Source: Phycisphaerae bacterium (GTDB taxonomy: Bacteria; Planctomycetota; Phycisphaerae; Phycisphaerales; UBA1924). Taken from it: a stretch of 64,000 nucleotides of DNA. Shown here in pieces: positions 9,382 to 17,321 of the stretch (position 1 is its first letter; every line of letters begins with the position of its first letter). The translations under genes and the position numbers were made by a program. Under the pieces are notes generated by a model that saw only the letters and a list, made by a program, of their open reading frames with translations, searched no databases and had not been told where the DNA came from. The DNA is taken from assembly GCA_014192545.1 (NCBI GenBank), contig BJHL01000002.1, positions 62,001 through 126,000 of the forward strand. Direction: 5' to 3'.

Positions 9382-9455
9382 TCAGGGCGACAGGATTCGA
9401 ACCTGCGACCTCGTGGACCCAAACCACGCGCTCTACCAAGCTGAGCTACGCCCTG
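9382..9455 (-). tRNA. tRNA-Pro (anticodon UGG)
   Basis: A 74-base cloverleaf on the minus strand. The acceptor stem is CAGGGCG paired with CGCCCTG and discriminator A; C1-G72 is typical of bacterial proline tRNA. The anticodon arm is CGTGG-TTTGGGT-CCACG with anticodon TGG, and the T arm is GCAGG-TTCGAAT-CCTGT. No CCA is encoded. A second proline tRNA (GGG) lies at 44231. Confidence 0.96.
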
Positions 9456-9818
9456 AACAGAAGACAGTAGGGGGGCAAAAACAAAAGCAATGCGTACGAA
9501 ATCCCGCGGTATGCAAATGTCGCGGTCGCGTCACTGAGGCGGACCTTTGAGCGGCCAACTCAGATCAATTTGGACACCGGGGTCAATCACATCGACCCCG
9601 TCCCTTTATGACTGCTTGCTGGCGTAACGCGTAAGACGCCAGTTCTCAACTCTCCGTTCCCGACACCCACGCGCAAAGATTCTGGTCTTCTACGTTTGCC
9701 TGTGCAATTCTTCACAAATGATCAAAAGAAGTCGCGTTTGCCGGAAAGCAGTGTCGAACTATCTCGGGTTCGTCAAGAGCAAGCCACTCGTTATGGCGGG
9801 GCGGCATCGGAGGTTGTT
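9456..9818. other. Gene-free leader region with one stem-loop
   Basis: This 363-base stretch separates the tRNA from the PLP-enzyme gene. It holds one clear hairpin, CGGGGTC paired with GACCCCG at 9578-9600, followed by TCCCTTT, which could be a weak plus-strand terminator. I looked for an SAM-type riboswitch because the next gene may act in methionine metabolism, and saw no matching core. The open frame runs back to 9696 but lacks family-like sequence before 9819. Confidence 0.4.
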
Positions 9819-10970
9819 ATGAACGTTGAAACGCTGCTGGTGCATCCGAATTGTGGCGAGGGCGATGGGCATGGCGGCGATCCGTTTCGGGCCAGTGCGC
9901 CGCCGATTTATTTGTCGGCGACGTATGACCAGGAGACGCCGCTGGCGTTTGGGCGGTATGACTACAGCCGGGGCGGGAACCCGACGCGTGAGGTACTGGA
10001 GAAGCAGCTTGCGATTTTGGAGGGTGCGGAGCGCGCGTTTGCGTATCCGAGCGGCGTGGCGGCGTTGGATGGGTTGGCGACGTTTCTGCGACCTGGTGAT
10101 GAGGTGCTGGCGTCGGCGGATTTGTACGGGGGGACGTTTCGGCTGTTCACTCAGGTGTGGAGCAAGCGCGGCATCGTGGTGAAGTATGCGGATGTAACGG
10201 ATGTGTCGCGCGTGAGTTCGCTGATCACGAGCAAGACGCGGATGATGCATGTGGAGCCGCTGGGGAATCCGATGCAGACGGTTTGCGATATCGCTGGGCT
10301 TGCGAAAGTTGCTCGCGAGCGCGGCGTGCTCATGACGGTGGACAATACGAGTTTGACGCCGCTGAATATCAAGCCTCTGGAACTTGGGGCGCATGTGGTA
10401 ATGCACTCGGCGACGAAGTATTTGAACGGGCACAGCGATGTGATGGCGGGGGTGCTTGCGCTGCGAGAGAAGGCGATGATCGAGGAGCTTGGGTTTCATC
10501 ACAACGCTGAGGGGGTTGCGCTGCCGCCGTTTGAGTGCGCGATGATGTTGCGCGGCATGGAGACGATGGCTCTGCGGATTGCCCGGCAGCAGGAAAGTGC
10601 GATGGCTGTTGCGAAGTACTTGGCAGGTCGTAAGGATGTTGCGCGCGTGCTGTACGTTGGGCTGGAGGGGCATGGCGGGCGCGAGGTGCATCGGTCGCAA
10701 TCTCGCGGCGACGGGGCGGTGTTGAGCTTTACGACGGGCAGCGTGGAGCGGTCGGTGGCGATTGTGCAGCGGCTGAAGTTGTTTGCGATTCGGGTGAGCT
10801 TTGGTAGCGTGTCGAGTTCGGTGAGCATGCCGGCGAGCATGTCGCACAAGAGCGTGCCGGCGGAGTTGCGTGAGCGGTATGCACCGCCTGCGGATTTGAT
10901 GCGGCTGTCGATTGGTATTGAGGATTGCGGGGACTTGATTGCGGATTTGGAGCGGGCGATGGTGGGGTGA
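9819..10970 (+). CDS. Cys/Met-metabolism PLP-dependent transsulfuration enzyme (cystathionine gamma-synthase / beta-lyase / gamma-lyase family)
   Basis: A 383-residue fold-type I PLP enzyme. ATG 9819 has a strong ribosome-binding site (CGGAGG, 6 bases upstream) and begins MNVETLLVHPNCGEGDG. Motifs: YDYSRGGNPTREVLE (substrate-side YxYxRxxNPT), AYPSGVAALDGL, VDNTSLTPLNIKPL, and the PLP lysine in HSATKYLNGHSDVMAG; it ends LMRLSIGIEDCGDLIADL, characteristic of the family. The sequence cannot separate the synthase from the lyases. No other methionine genes are adjacent. Confidence 0.88.
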   Translation: MNVETLLVHPNCGEGDGHGGDPFRASAPPIYLSATYDQETPLAFGRYDYSRGGNPTREVLEKQLAILEGAERAFAYPSGVAALDGLATFLRPGDEVLASADLYGGTFRLFTQVWSKRGIVVKYADVTDVSRVSSLITSKTRMMHVEPLGNPMQTVCDIAGLAKVARERGVLMTVDNTSLTPLNIKPLELGAHVVMHSATKYLNGHSDVMAGVLALREKAMIEELGFHHNAEGVALPPFECAMMLRGMETMALRIARQQESAMAVAKYLAGRKDVARVLYVGLEGHGGREVHRSQSRGDGAVLSFTTGSVERSVAIVQRLKLFAIRVSFGSVSSSVSMPASMSHKSVPAELRERYAPPADLMRLSIGIEDCGDLIADLERAMVG

Positions 10971-11013
10971 GGCGAGTCGCGAGATGGTGTTTTCGCGACC
11001 TAGGCGCAGCGTT

Positions 11014-11019
11014 TATAAT
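11014..11019 (+). promoter_or_regulatory. Consensus -10 element (TATAAT) in front of the ECF sigma gene
   Basis: A perfect TATAAT lies 6 bases before the GTG at 11026. Transcription would be expected to begin at about that GTG, giving a leaderless message. The -35 region (TTTTCG or TTTCGC, 17-18 bases upstream) is weak. Confidence 0.45.
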
Positions 11020-11025
11020 GTGGGC

Positions 11026-11613
11026 GTGGCGAGTGTGCCGGCGGACATCACCAAGGTCTTGGAATCTGCATCGCGAGGCGATGCGGCGGCAAAGTCGCAG
11101 TTGTTTGATGCAGTGTATGACGAACTTCGCTCGATGGCGGCAGCGTTGCTGTCGAGCGAGCGCCCCGACGCGAAGGTGACGATCCAGCCAACGAGTTTGG
11201 TGCACGAGGCGTATTTGAAGCTCATACGCAATGCGGATCCGGCGTGGGAAAACCGGGCACATTTTTTTGGTGCGGCGGCACGGGCAATGCGGCAGATATT
11301 AATTGATCGGGCGCGGCACCTGAAAGCGATTCGTGGGCGTGCGGCGGAACTGGATGAAGATGGTGGGCTGCCGACGCTGGATAGCAAGGCTTCGCCTGGA
11401 CGGGCTGTGGATGATTTGCTTGCGCTGGATGGGGCGATGGAAAGTTTGCGACGTCGTGATACGCGGCAGTATGACGTGGTGATGTTGCGATTTTTCGCTG
11501 GACTGAATGTGGAGCAGACGGCGGCGGCACTGGGAGTATCGGCGACGACTGTGAAGAACGATTGGGCGTTTGCAAGGGCGTGGCTGATGCGCGAGATTGA
11601 TCGCGCGGAGTGA
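11026..11613 (+). CDS. ECF-family RNA polymerase sigma factor, planctomycete kinase-linked type
   Basis: A 195-residue sigma factor with regions 2 and 4 only. Region 2 is DAVYDELRSMAAALLSSE...LVHEAYLKLI, and region 4 ends with the helix-turn-helix GLNVEQTAAALGVSATTVKNDWAFARAWL. The wording LVHEAYLKL and FFGAAARAMRQILIDRARH is typical of the planctomycete/acidobacterial subfamily that lies beside Ser/Thr kinases. The GTG start gives the usual length (VASVPADITKVLESASRGD); an ATG at 10984 would add 14 residues and sits upstream of the TATAAT. The kinase gene follows with about 40 bases between them, so the kinase is a plausible regulator. Confidence 0.88.
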   Translation: MASVPADITKVLESASRGDAAAKSQLFDAVYDELRSMAAALLSSERPDAKVTIQPTSLVHEAYLKLIRNADPAWENRAHFFGAAARAMRQILIDRARHLKAIRGRAAELDEDGGLPTLDSKASPGRAVDDLLALDGAMESLRRRDTRQYDVVMLRFFAGLNVEQTAAALGVSATTVKNDWAFARAWLMREIDRAE

Positions 11614-11653
11614 AGCGAGTCGCGGTGGCAACGCATGTAGCGGAGGTGTGGGC

Positions 11654-14110
11654 GTGGAAGCGGTTGCGAGAGAAACACGAGTGCGAGAGTACTTTGAGCG
11701 CGCGATTGCGAGCCGGGGGGCTGATCGCGCGAGTGTGATTGCACAGGCGCGGGCCGAGGATGAGTCGCTCGCGAGCGAAGTGGAGAGCCTGCTGGCGTAT
11801 AGCGACGAGACGGGGCTGCTTGATGGTGGTGTGAGCGGCGTTGCCGATGTGATTGCGGAGTTGACCGAAGAGTGCGGCAAAACGCCGAGTGATATCGGGC
11901 AATTTGCGGTTGTTCGCGAAATTGGCCAGGGCGGCATGGGCGTGGTGTATGAGGCCCAGCAGAAGTTTCCGCAGCGACGCGTCGCAGTCAAGCTGGTGCG
12001 AAGTGACGTTGCGACGCCTTCAATGATGCGGCGATTTCGACATGAAGCGCAGGCGCTGGGCATGTTGCAGCACACCGCAATTGCACAGGTGCTTGAAGCC
12101 GGCGTGGCGCAGGTGGATGGGCGTGCGCGAAGTTTTATCGCGATGGAGTTGGCCGATGGCTTAGCGCTGCACAAGTGGGTGCGCGAGCGGAAGGCTTCGC
12201 CACGCGAGATATTGGAGCTCATGGCGAAGGTCGCCGATGGCGTAGATCATGCGCATAAGCGAGGCGTGATCCATCGCGATATGAAGCCCAGCAACGTGAT
12301 TGTGAATGAGCGTGCAGAGCCGAAGATTTTGGACTTTGGCGTTGCACGATTGACGGAAAGTGGACAGCAAACCGGCGCGACAATCGCGACGGCGGCAGGC
12401 CAGGTGATCGGCACAATCGGCTACATGAGTCCGCAGCAGTTGTCGGGCGATCAGCGGCAGATCGACGTGCGCTGCGATGTGTATGCGATGGGCGCGATGC
12501 TGTATGAACTGCTCGCGGACAAGCCGGCTATCGAAGTTCCGACGCTGAGTTTGCTTGAAGCCATCGAGGCGATCAAGACCAAAGACCCAACGCCGCTTGG
12601 ACGAGTGAGGACGGAACTGCGCGGGGATATCGAAGCGATTGTGGGAAAGGCTCTGGAGAAGAGCGTCGAGAAGCGGTATCAGACGGCGAGTGAACTTGCA
12701 GAAGATATTCGCCGGTACTTGCAGGGGCAGCCGGTGCTTGCGCGGCCGCAGACGGCGATGTATCAGTTTCGCAAGTTTGCTGGGCGGAACAAGGCACTGG
12801 TGACGGCGGCGAGCGTGGTTGCGGCGACGGTGGTTGTGGCGGTTGCGGGCGTAGCGTGGCAAGCGGTATTGGCAACGCGAGCGGCAGAGCGAGCGACGCA
12901 GCAGGCGCAGCGAGCAGAGCAAACGGCGGAGGTGTTGCGAAGGATGATTGCGGCGGGGACGCCGCAGGTTTCGAAAGGGCGCGAATTCACGGTGCGAGAG
13001 ATGCTTGATGCATCGGCGGAGTCACTGGATAAAGCGACTGATCTTGATCCGTTGGTTCGCGCGAGTACGCATACTTTGCTGGGGGATGCGTATCGCACGT
13101 TGACGAAGCTTCGCGAGACGTTGCTACATAAGCAGGCGGCACTCGACATCTATGTGACGGAGTTAGGTGACGCGGCACCAGAATCGCTGAAAGCGAAGTA
13201 TGCCGTCGCTATGGCATACTCAAACTTGAGCCAAGGGAACATCGCAGAGCCGATGATGCGATCTGGCCTTGCGGAATCGACGAGGATACTGGGGCCGGAT
13301 CATGACACAACGATTGATTTTGAAGTTGGACTTGGGCACGCGGTTGCGTCAAACAGTGTTGCGCGGATTGACGAGGCGGCGAAGTTGAGCGAGCGTGCGT
13401 GGGAGCACTGCATTCGTTTGTATGGCAGGGAACACCCGCGAACAGTGGAAGCTTTGCACACGATGGTTGTGACTGTCAGCAAGCTCAAGTTCGATCGCCG
13501 ATTGCTTGAAATTCAACGAGAGTTAGTGCGGCTGCGAGAAACGGTATCGGGGACTGAAGATCCTCGCACGCTTCAGGCGAAGGGAAATCTGGCACGTTCC
13601 CTGATGCGACTGAACGAACGTGATGAAGCGTGGAGTTTGCTGAAAGAAATTGAGGAGCCATGTCAGCGTGTGCTTGGTGAGTCGCACATGACAACAGAGT
13701 TCACGTACATGTCACTCGCGGAGTTCGCGATTCGGCATCAAGATTTTCCGGAGGCGTTGCGGTTGGCGACAATCAGCTACCGCTATGCGCGAAGCCAGTT
13801 TGATATCAGTTCGCTTGAATACATCTCCGCGACAAATTTCTACAACGATATATTGATGCTGAATGGCAGGTATGAGGAAGCAATTCAAAATGCTGAAGAG
13901 ATATACGTGAAGCTTCAAAACCGAGTTGATGTCTCCGCACACGTCAAAGACATGACGATGGGGCAGTACGCGTTCGCGCTCGTGAAGGGTGGTCGCATCG
14001 AGGATGCGAAGGCTATTCAGCAATGCATGGCGAGTTCGCACCTGCGAGAGCAGTTGGATGTGATGATCCAACAGTGGTACAAGGGTGACGACGCGTCTGC
14101 GGGGTACTAG
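11654..14110 (+). CDS. Membrane-anchored Ser/Thr protein kinase with TPR tail
   Basis: An 818-residue kinase. GTG 11654 has GGAGG 8 bases upstream. The kinase domain covers about 85-350: GQGGMG at 91-96, VAVK with lysine 113, HRDMKPSN at 207-214 and DFGVARL at 227. One membrane helix follows (LVTAASVVAATVVVAVAGVAW, near 380-402), then a helical C-terminal half with TPR-like repeats, as in planctomycete kinases of this type. Both catalytic residues are present, so it should be active. It follows the ECF sigma gene and probably phosphorylates a signalling partner. Its end overlaps the convergent sigma-54 activator gene by 4 bases. Confidence 0.92.
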   Translation: MEAVARETRVREYFERAIASRGADRASVIAQARAEDESLASEVESLLAYSDETGLLDGGVSGVADVIAELTEECGKTPSDIGQFAVVREIGQGGMGVVYEAQQKFPQRRVAVKLVRSDVATPSMMRRFRHEAQALGMLQHTAIAQVLEAGVAQVDGRARSFIAMELADGLALHKWVRERKASPREILELMAKVADGVDHAHKRGVIHRDMKPSNVIVNERAEPKILDFGVARLTESGQQTGATIATAAGQVIGTIGYMSPQQLSGDQRQIDVRCDVYAMGAMLYELLADKPAIEVPTLSLLEAIEAIKTKDPTPLGRVRTELRGDIEAIVGKALEKSVEKRYQTASELAEDIRRYLQGQPVLARPQTAMYQFRKFAGRNKALVTAASVVAATVVVAVAGVAWQAVLATRAAERATQQAQRAEQTAEVLRRMIAAGTPQVSKGREFTVREMLDASAESLDKATDLDPLVRASTHTLLGDAYRTLTKLRETLLHKQAALDIYVTELGDAAPESLKAKYAVAMAYSNLSQGNIAEPMMRSGLAESTRILGPDHDTTIDFEVGLGHAVASNSVARIDEAAKLSERAWEHCIRLYGREHPRTVEALHTMVVTVSKLKFDRRLLEIQRELVRLRETVSGTEDPRTLQAKGNLARSLMRLNERDEAWSLLKEIEEPCQRVLGESHMTTEFTYMSLAEFAIRHQDFPEALRLATISYRYARSQFDISSLEYISATNFYNDILMLNGRYEEAIQNAEEIYVKLQNRVDVSAHVKDMTMGQYAFALVKGGRIEDAKAIQQCMASSHLREQLDVMIQQWYKGDDASAGY

Positions 14111-15555
14111 CTCGCAAGTCTCGGCGCGGGTTGTTCTTGCTCTGGGTCGTCGAGCATGCCGAGTGCTTTCATCTTCTTGTACAACGTCGTGCGATTGATG
14201 CCGAGTTGTTCGCTGGTTTTCTGGCGGTTCCAGTCGTTGGCGATGAGTGCTTTGCGGATGATGCGGCGCTCAGGTTCGCGCAGTGCGGCTTCGAGTGATT
14301 GCGGAACCCAGGGCACTGCGTCGTCGCTGGTATCGATGAGCGCGAGCGGCTTGGTTGATGGTTCGCGTGCCGCGAGGACATGATCGGGCAGGTCTTGCAG
14401 CGTGATGATCTGGCCTTGCGTCAGCACGGCGGCGCGTTCGATAATGTTTTGCAGTTCGCGGACATTGCCCGGGAAGGTGTAGCGTTGCAGTGCGGTCATT
14501 GCAGCGGGATCGAAATCGACAATTTGTCGACTGAGTTCTTGTGCGTGTTTGGCGAGGAAGAAGCGGGCCATTTCGGGAATGTCGCTGATGCGATCGCGAA
14601 GCGGCGGCAGCGTGATGTTGACGACATTGATGCGGTAGTACAAATCCTGGCGGAAAACGCCGGTTTGCACGAGCTTTTCGAGGGGCTGATTTGTTGCGAG
14701 GATGACGCGGACGTCGACTTCAATCGTGTTGGACGAGCCCACAGGTTCGAAGCGGCGTTCTTGCAGCACGCGCAGCAACTTGAGCTGCATGCCGGGGCTC
14801 GCAGAGTTGATTTCGTCGAGGAAGATCGTTCCGCCGTTGGCTGCGAGGAAGCGACCAACCTTGTCGGCGTGCGCACCGGTGAACGCGCCTTTCACATGTC
14901 CAAAGAGTTCGCTTTCGAGGAGCGTTTCGGGGATGCTGCCGCAACTGATTTCAACGAATGGCTTGCTGTTGCGCGGGCTGTGCTGGTGAATGGCGTGGGC
15001 GATGAGACTCTTGCCGGTGCCGCTTTCGCCGGTCATCATGACGGTGGTGCGGCTGGGCGCGACAGCGCGGACCAACTCGAAGACTTTGCGCATGCGCGGG
15101 TCGCTGCCGGCGATGTTGGCGAGATTGTGCTTGCGGTCGAGCCGATTGCGAAGTGCGACGTTTTCGCTGCGAAGAGCGCGTTCGCGCAGTGCGCGGTCGA
15201 GGGCTTGGCGAAGTTCGCCGTCAACGAAGGGTTTCACGAGGTAGTCGCATGCGCCGGTGCGAAGTGATTCGACGGCGGATTCGACGCTGCCGTAGGCGGT
15301 GGTGACTATGACGGCGGTTGCGCGGTGTTGCTTGGCGAGGGTGCGCAGCAGGTCCATGCCCGGCATGTCGGGCAGCGAGAGTTCGGTGAGGATGCAGTCG
15401 AAGGTGTTGTCGGCAGCGGTGAGAAGTTCGAGTGCGTGAGCGGCGGTGGCAGCGATTGTGACGCTGTGGCCGTCGCTCGTGAAGAAACTCGCGAGCGACT
15501 GTGCGGCGGGCGCGTCGGCGTCGATGATCAGGAGTTTGGCGGCGGATGCTGGCAT
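14107..15555 (-). CDS. NtrC-type sigma-54-dependent response regulator with altered receiver site
   Basis: A 482-residue regulator: receiver (about 5-120), AAA+ sigma-54 interaction domain (about 140-375) and a Fis-type helix-turn-helix (RQKTSEQLGINRTTLYKKMK). The activator motifs are intact: Walker A GESGTGKS, GAFTGA loop, Walker B GGTIFLDEI and arginine-finger region. The receiver is unusual. The phospho-acceptor Asp is Glu 58 (ILTELSLPDMPG), and the acidic pair is D-A-D (IIDADAP) rather than D-D. The switch Thr (VIVTTAYGS) and Lys (DYLVKPF) remain. The ATG at 15555 is used; upstream residues to 15603 are not receiver-like. The upstream gene, 72 bases away on the same strand, is the cognate kinase-like protein. 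Confidence 0.92.
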   Translation of the reverse strand: MPASAAKLLIIDADAPAAQSLASFFTSDGHSVTIAATAAHALELLTAADNTFDCILTELSLPDMPGMDLLRTLAKQHRATAVIVTTAYGSVESAVESLRTGACDYLVKPFVDGELRQALDRALRERALRSENVALRNRLDRKHNLANIAGSDPRMRKVFELVRAVAPSRTTVMMTGESGTGKSLIAHAIHQHSPRNSKPFVEISCGSIPETLLESELFGHVKGAFTGAHADKVGRFLAANGGTIFLDEINSASPGMQLKLLRVLQERRFEPVGSSNTIEVDVRVILATNQPLEKLVQTGVFRQDLYYRINVVNITLPPLRDRISDIPEMARFFLAKHAQELSRQIVDFDPAAMTALQRYTFPGNVRELQNIIERAAVLTQGQIITLQDLPDHVLAAREPSTKPLALIDTSDDAVPWVPQSLEAALREPERRIIRKALIANDWNRQKTSEQLGINRTTLYKKMKALGMLDDPEQEQPAPRLAS

Positions 15556-15627
15556 GATTGATGGCGCGGTACGTGAGCGGGCGAGCGTGGCGATGAGCCG
15601 CAAGTCAGAGTCGCGTGCTTGGCTGTG

Positions 15628-16497
15628 TTACGCAGTGTGGCGATACTGCGTGGTGTTCAGTGTGACGCACGGAAACCGCACGCGGAAGAGGCAGCCCTTC
15701 TCGTCGGGCATAGTTTGCGAGCGAGCCGAGAGTTCAACGGTGCCGCCCATGCCTTGGACGACGCTGCGAGCAACGCCAAGTCCTACGCCAGCGCCGTTGG
15801 GTTTGGTCGTGAAGCCAAGATCGAAGACACGCCGAGGATCGACGTTCTTTGGGAGGCCTGCGCCGGTGTCGCGAATGTCGAGTACGCACCACACGCGTTG
15901 ATCGCGGCCGTAAGCGGCTTCGCGCGGGGCGGCATCGGGGCGAAGTTCCAGATCAACCGTACCTGGCTGGTTGGTGCGGGCGACGGCTTCGATGGCGTTC
16001 TGAATCGCGTTGAGAGCGACGGTGTACATGGCGCCACTCGGCAAGCCGGAGAGCGATGGCGCGAGCGTGAGGTTGCACGTCACTCTGTGCTTTGCCGCGA
16101 GCGGCTTGCAGACATCTAGTGCGTGGCTGATCGCTTCGCCCAGCGTGACGGGGCGAGCGCGCGAGAGATTGGCTGAACCAAGCGGCGTGGCTTTGCCCTG
16201 CATCGCAGCGTGCACGAGTTCGGCCATGCGCTCAAGTTCATCAGCCGCGCTGGCGAGGTGCCGCTCAACGACGGCGGCAGCGGCTGCGGTGACGACGCTA
16301 TCGCTGGTAAGCGTGTTCTTTGCACGATCAACATGCTCGATGGATTGGTCGAGCAAGCGATGAAGGTCTTGCAGCAGTGAGCCGAGTTTGTCTACACCTG
16401 TATAGGATGCGCGGGGCGAACCGTCGGCGTCTGCACCTCGTGAGCCGAATGGCAGCGGGTCTTGCTCGGGATAGAAGTCGGGTTGATGAGCAGTCAT
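15628..16497 (-). CDS. Histidine-kinase-like ATPase without a recognisable phosphorylation H-box
   Basis: A 289-residue protein with a helical dimerisation-like region (about 55-115) and a GHKL ATPase domain: N box NAIQNAIEAV, G1 box DIRDTGAGLP and G2 box GVGLGVARSVVQGMGG. The usual H-box (HDL/HELRNP) is not seen; the only histidines in the helix (VERHLASAADELERM, ELVHAAM) lack its context. There are no membrane segments or sensor domain, so it is probably cytoplasmic. It lies 72 bases upstream of the NtrC-type regulator, whose phospho-acceptor is also changed, so signalling may work by binding and not by phosphotransfer. The start MTAHQPDFY is preferred to 16611. Confidence 0.75.
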   Translation of the reverse strand: MTAHQPDFYPEQDPLPFGSRGADADGSPRASYTGVDKLGSLLQDLHRLLDQSIEHVDRAKNTLTSDSVVTAAAAAVVERHLASAADELERMAELVHAAMQGKATPLGSANLSRARPVTLGEAISHALDVCKPLAAKHRVTCNLTLAPSLSGLPSGAMYTVALNAIQNAIEAVARTNQPGTVDLELRPDAAPREAAYGRDQRVWCVLDIRDTGAGLPKNVDPRRVFDLGFTTKPNGAGVGLGVARSVVQGMGGTVELSARSQTMPDEKGCLFRVRFPCVTLNTTQYRHTA

Positions 16498-16639
16498 GAT
16501 CGACTCTTCGGATGAGTCGAGCGTGCGAGCGCGGGCGATGTTGCGGAAACGCAACAGGCATGCGAAGCGGTAGTGAGTAGTGGGGCTGGGCGGGTTATGC
16601 CGAGACGGCACGAACTTGTCGGCCCGAGGACATCTTTAG

Positions 16640-16663
16640 GTTTCGCACGAGTGCGTGCGAAAC
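16640..16663. other. Perfect 10-bp hairpin
   Basis: GTTTCGCACG and CGTGCGAAAC form a 10-bp stem with loop AGTG. No T-run follows on either strand, so a simple terminator is not indicated. It lies just beyond the end of the minus-strand terminator described next. Confidence 0.6.
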
Positions 16664-16672
16664 GCAAGGTCC

Positions 16673-16711
16673 AAAAAAAGGCTCAGCCACGCGTTTCCGC
16701 CCGTGGCTGAG
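16673..16711 (-). terminator. Rho-independent terminator reading the minus strand
   Basis: On the minus strand a 10-bp stem (CTCAGCCACG / CGTGGCTGAG, loop of 10) is followed, one C later, by seven T. No minus-strand gene ends here, so an unannotated transcript from about 16712-17300 is implied, or the hairpin serves mainly as a leader structure on the plus strand. Confidence 0.6.
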
Positions 16712-16737
16712 TCATAGGAGGAGAGAGAGACAAGACT
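16682..16737 (+). repeat. Hairpin/polypurine element, copy 1
   Basis: A 10-bp perfect stem with a 10-base loop (ending TTTCCGCC), a short spacer, then a purine tract beginning TAGGAGGAGAGAGAG and ending ACAAGACT. The last 23 bases (16715-16737) are identical in copy 2. No start codon follows at a useful distance. Confidence 0.8.
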
Positions 16738-16800
16738 TCGGCGAACGTCGCGGTTTAAACCTGCCGGTTTTACGGTGGCTCACACTGCGTTGTTCTCAAA

Positions 16801-16856
16801 CCCGACTGCGAATTTCCGCCCGCAGCCGAGTATTAGGAGGAGAGAGAGACAAGACT
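16801..16856 (+). repeat. Hairpin/polypurine element, copy 2
   Basis: It has the same design as copy 1, 119 bases downstream: 10-base arms (8 of 10 paired), a loop again ending ATTTCCGCC, then the identical 23-base tract at 16834-16856. The paired bases of the stem differ between the copies while the loop and tract are conserved. Confidence 0.8.
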
Positions 16857-17321
16857 CTGTGAATATGCCACAGGAATTTGGTTATGCCAGAAAAGTGGAG
16901 GAGAAATTCTGTGTGGGAGGGTCGTTCTGGGTGTAAGTGTCTATTGTGCAGTGAGTAAAGGCGGTTATAAATTGTCCGATAGCTCGGGAATTTTGCGTGG
17001 GTCGGCGGGGCGGCAGACCTTAGGATACTAGACATGATAGGATTATGTTTGGTTTAGGCATCACCGCTGGACGCGGGTTTTAGGGCAGCCGGATGCTTAC
17101 CGACTGCTTGCTGCCGCATTTGCAATGCCCACGAAGCGTTTGCAGGCTTGTTCGAAGGCCCGAACGCTCGCGGCCTCAGCGTTTTCGCGACGAGGGCCAC
17201 GGCTTCATCGTTCGTAAGGCATGTGGCGGGCCGGGTTGCGTCGAATGCGAGATGCGTGTGTGATTCGTGATGGGGATTGCCGCTCGCGAGGGCGCAGACG
17301 TGGTTCTATACGAGATAGAGT

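Larger units (their letters stand above)
16498..17321. other. Gene-free zone with hairpins and twin repeat elements
   Basis: About 820 bases between divergent genes. It holds, in order, a perfect hairpin (16640-16663), a hairpin that forms a minus-strand terminator (16673-16711), and two copies of a hairpin/polypurine element (16682-16737 and 16801-16856). A short reading MPQEFGYARKVEEKF at 16865 (23 codons) begins 24 bases after the second polypurine tract. Nothing else codes convincingly. The stretch from 17040 to 17321 shows no feature I can name. Confidence 0.6.

Noticed and set aside
9333-9422. N-terminal extension GRRFESCRPD of the gene at 8712
   Set aside because: These residues are the translated tRNA-Pro gene.
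9456-9818. SAM-type riboswitch ahead of the PLP enzyme
   Set aside because: No recognisable core; only one simple hairpin.
9759-10847. A 362-residue minus-strand frame rich in His and Arg
   Set aside because: It is the complement of the PLP-enzyme gene.
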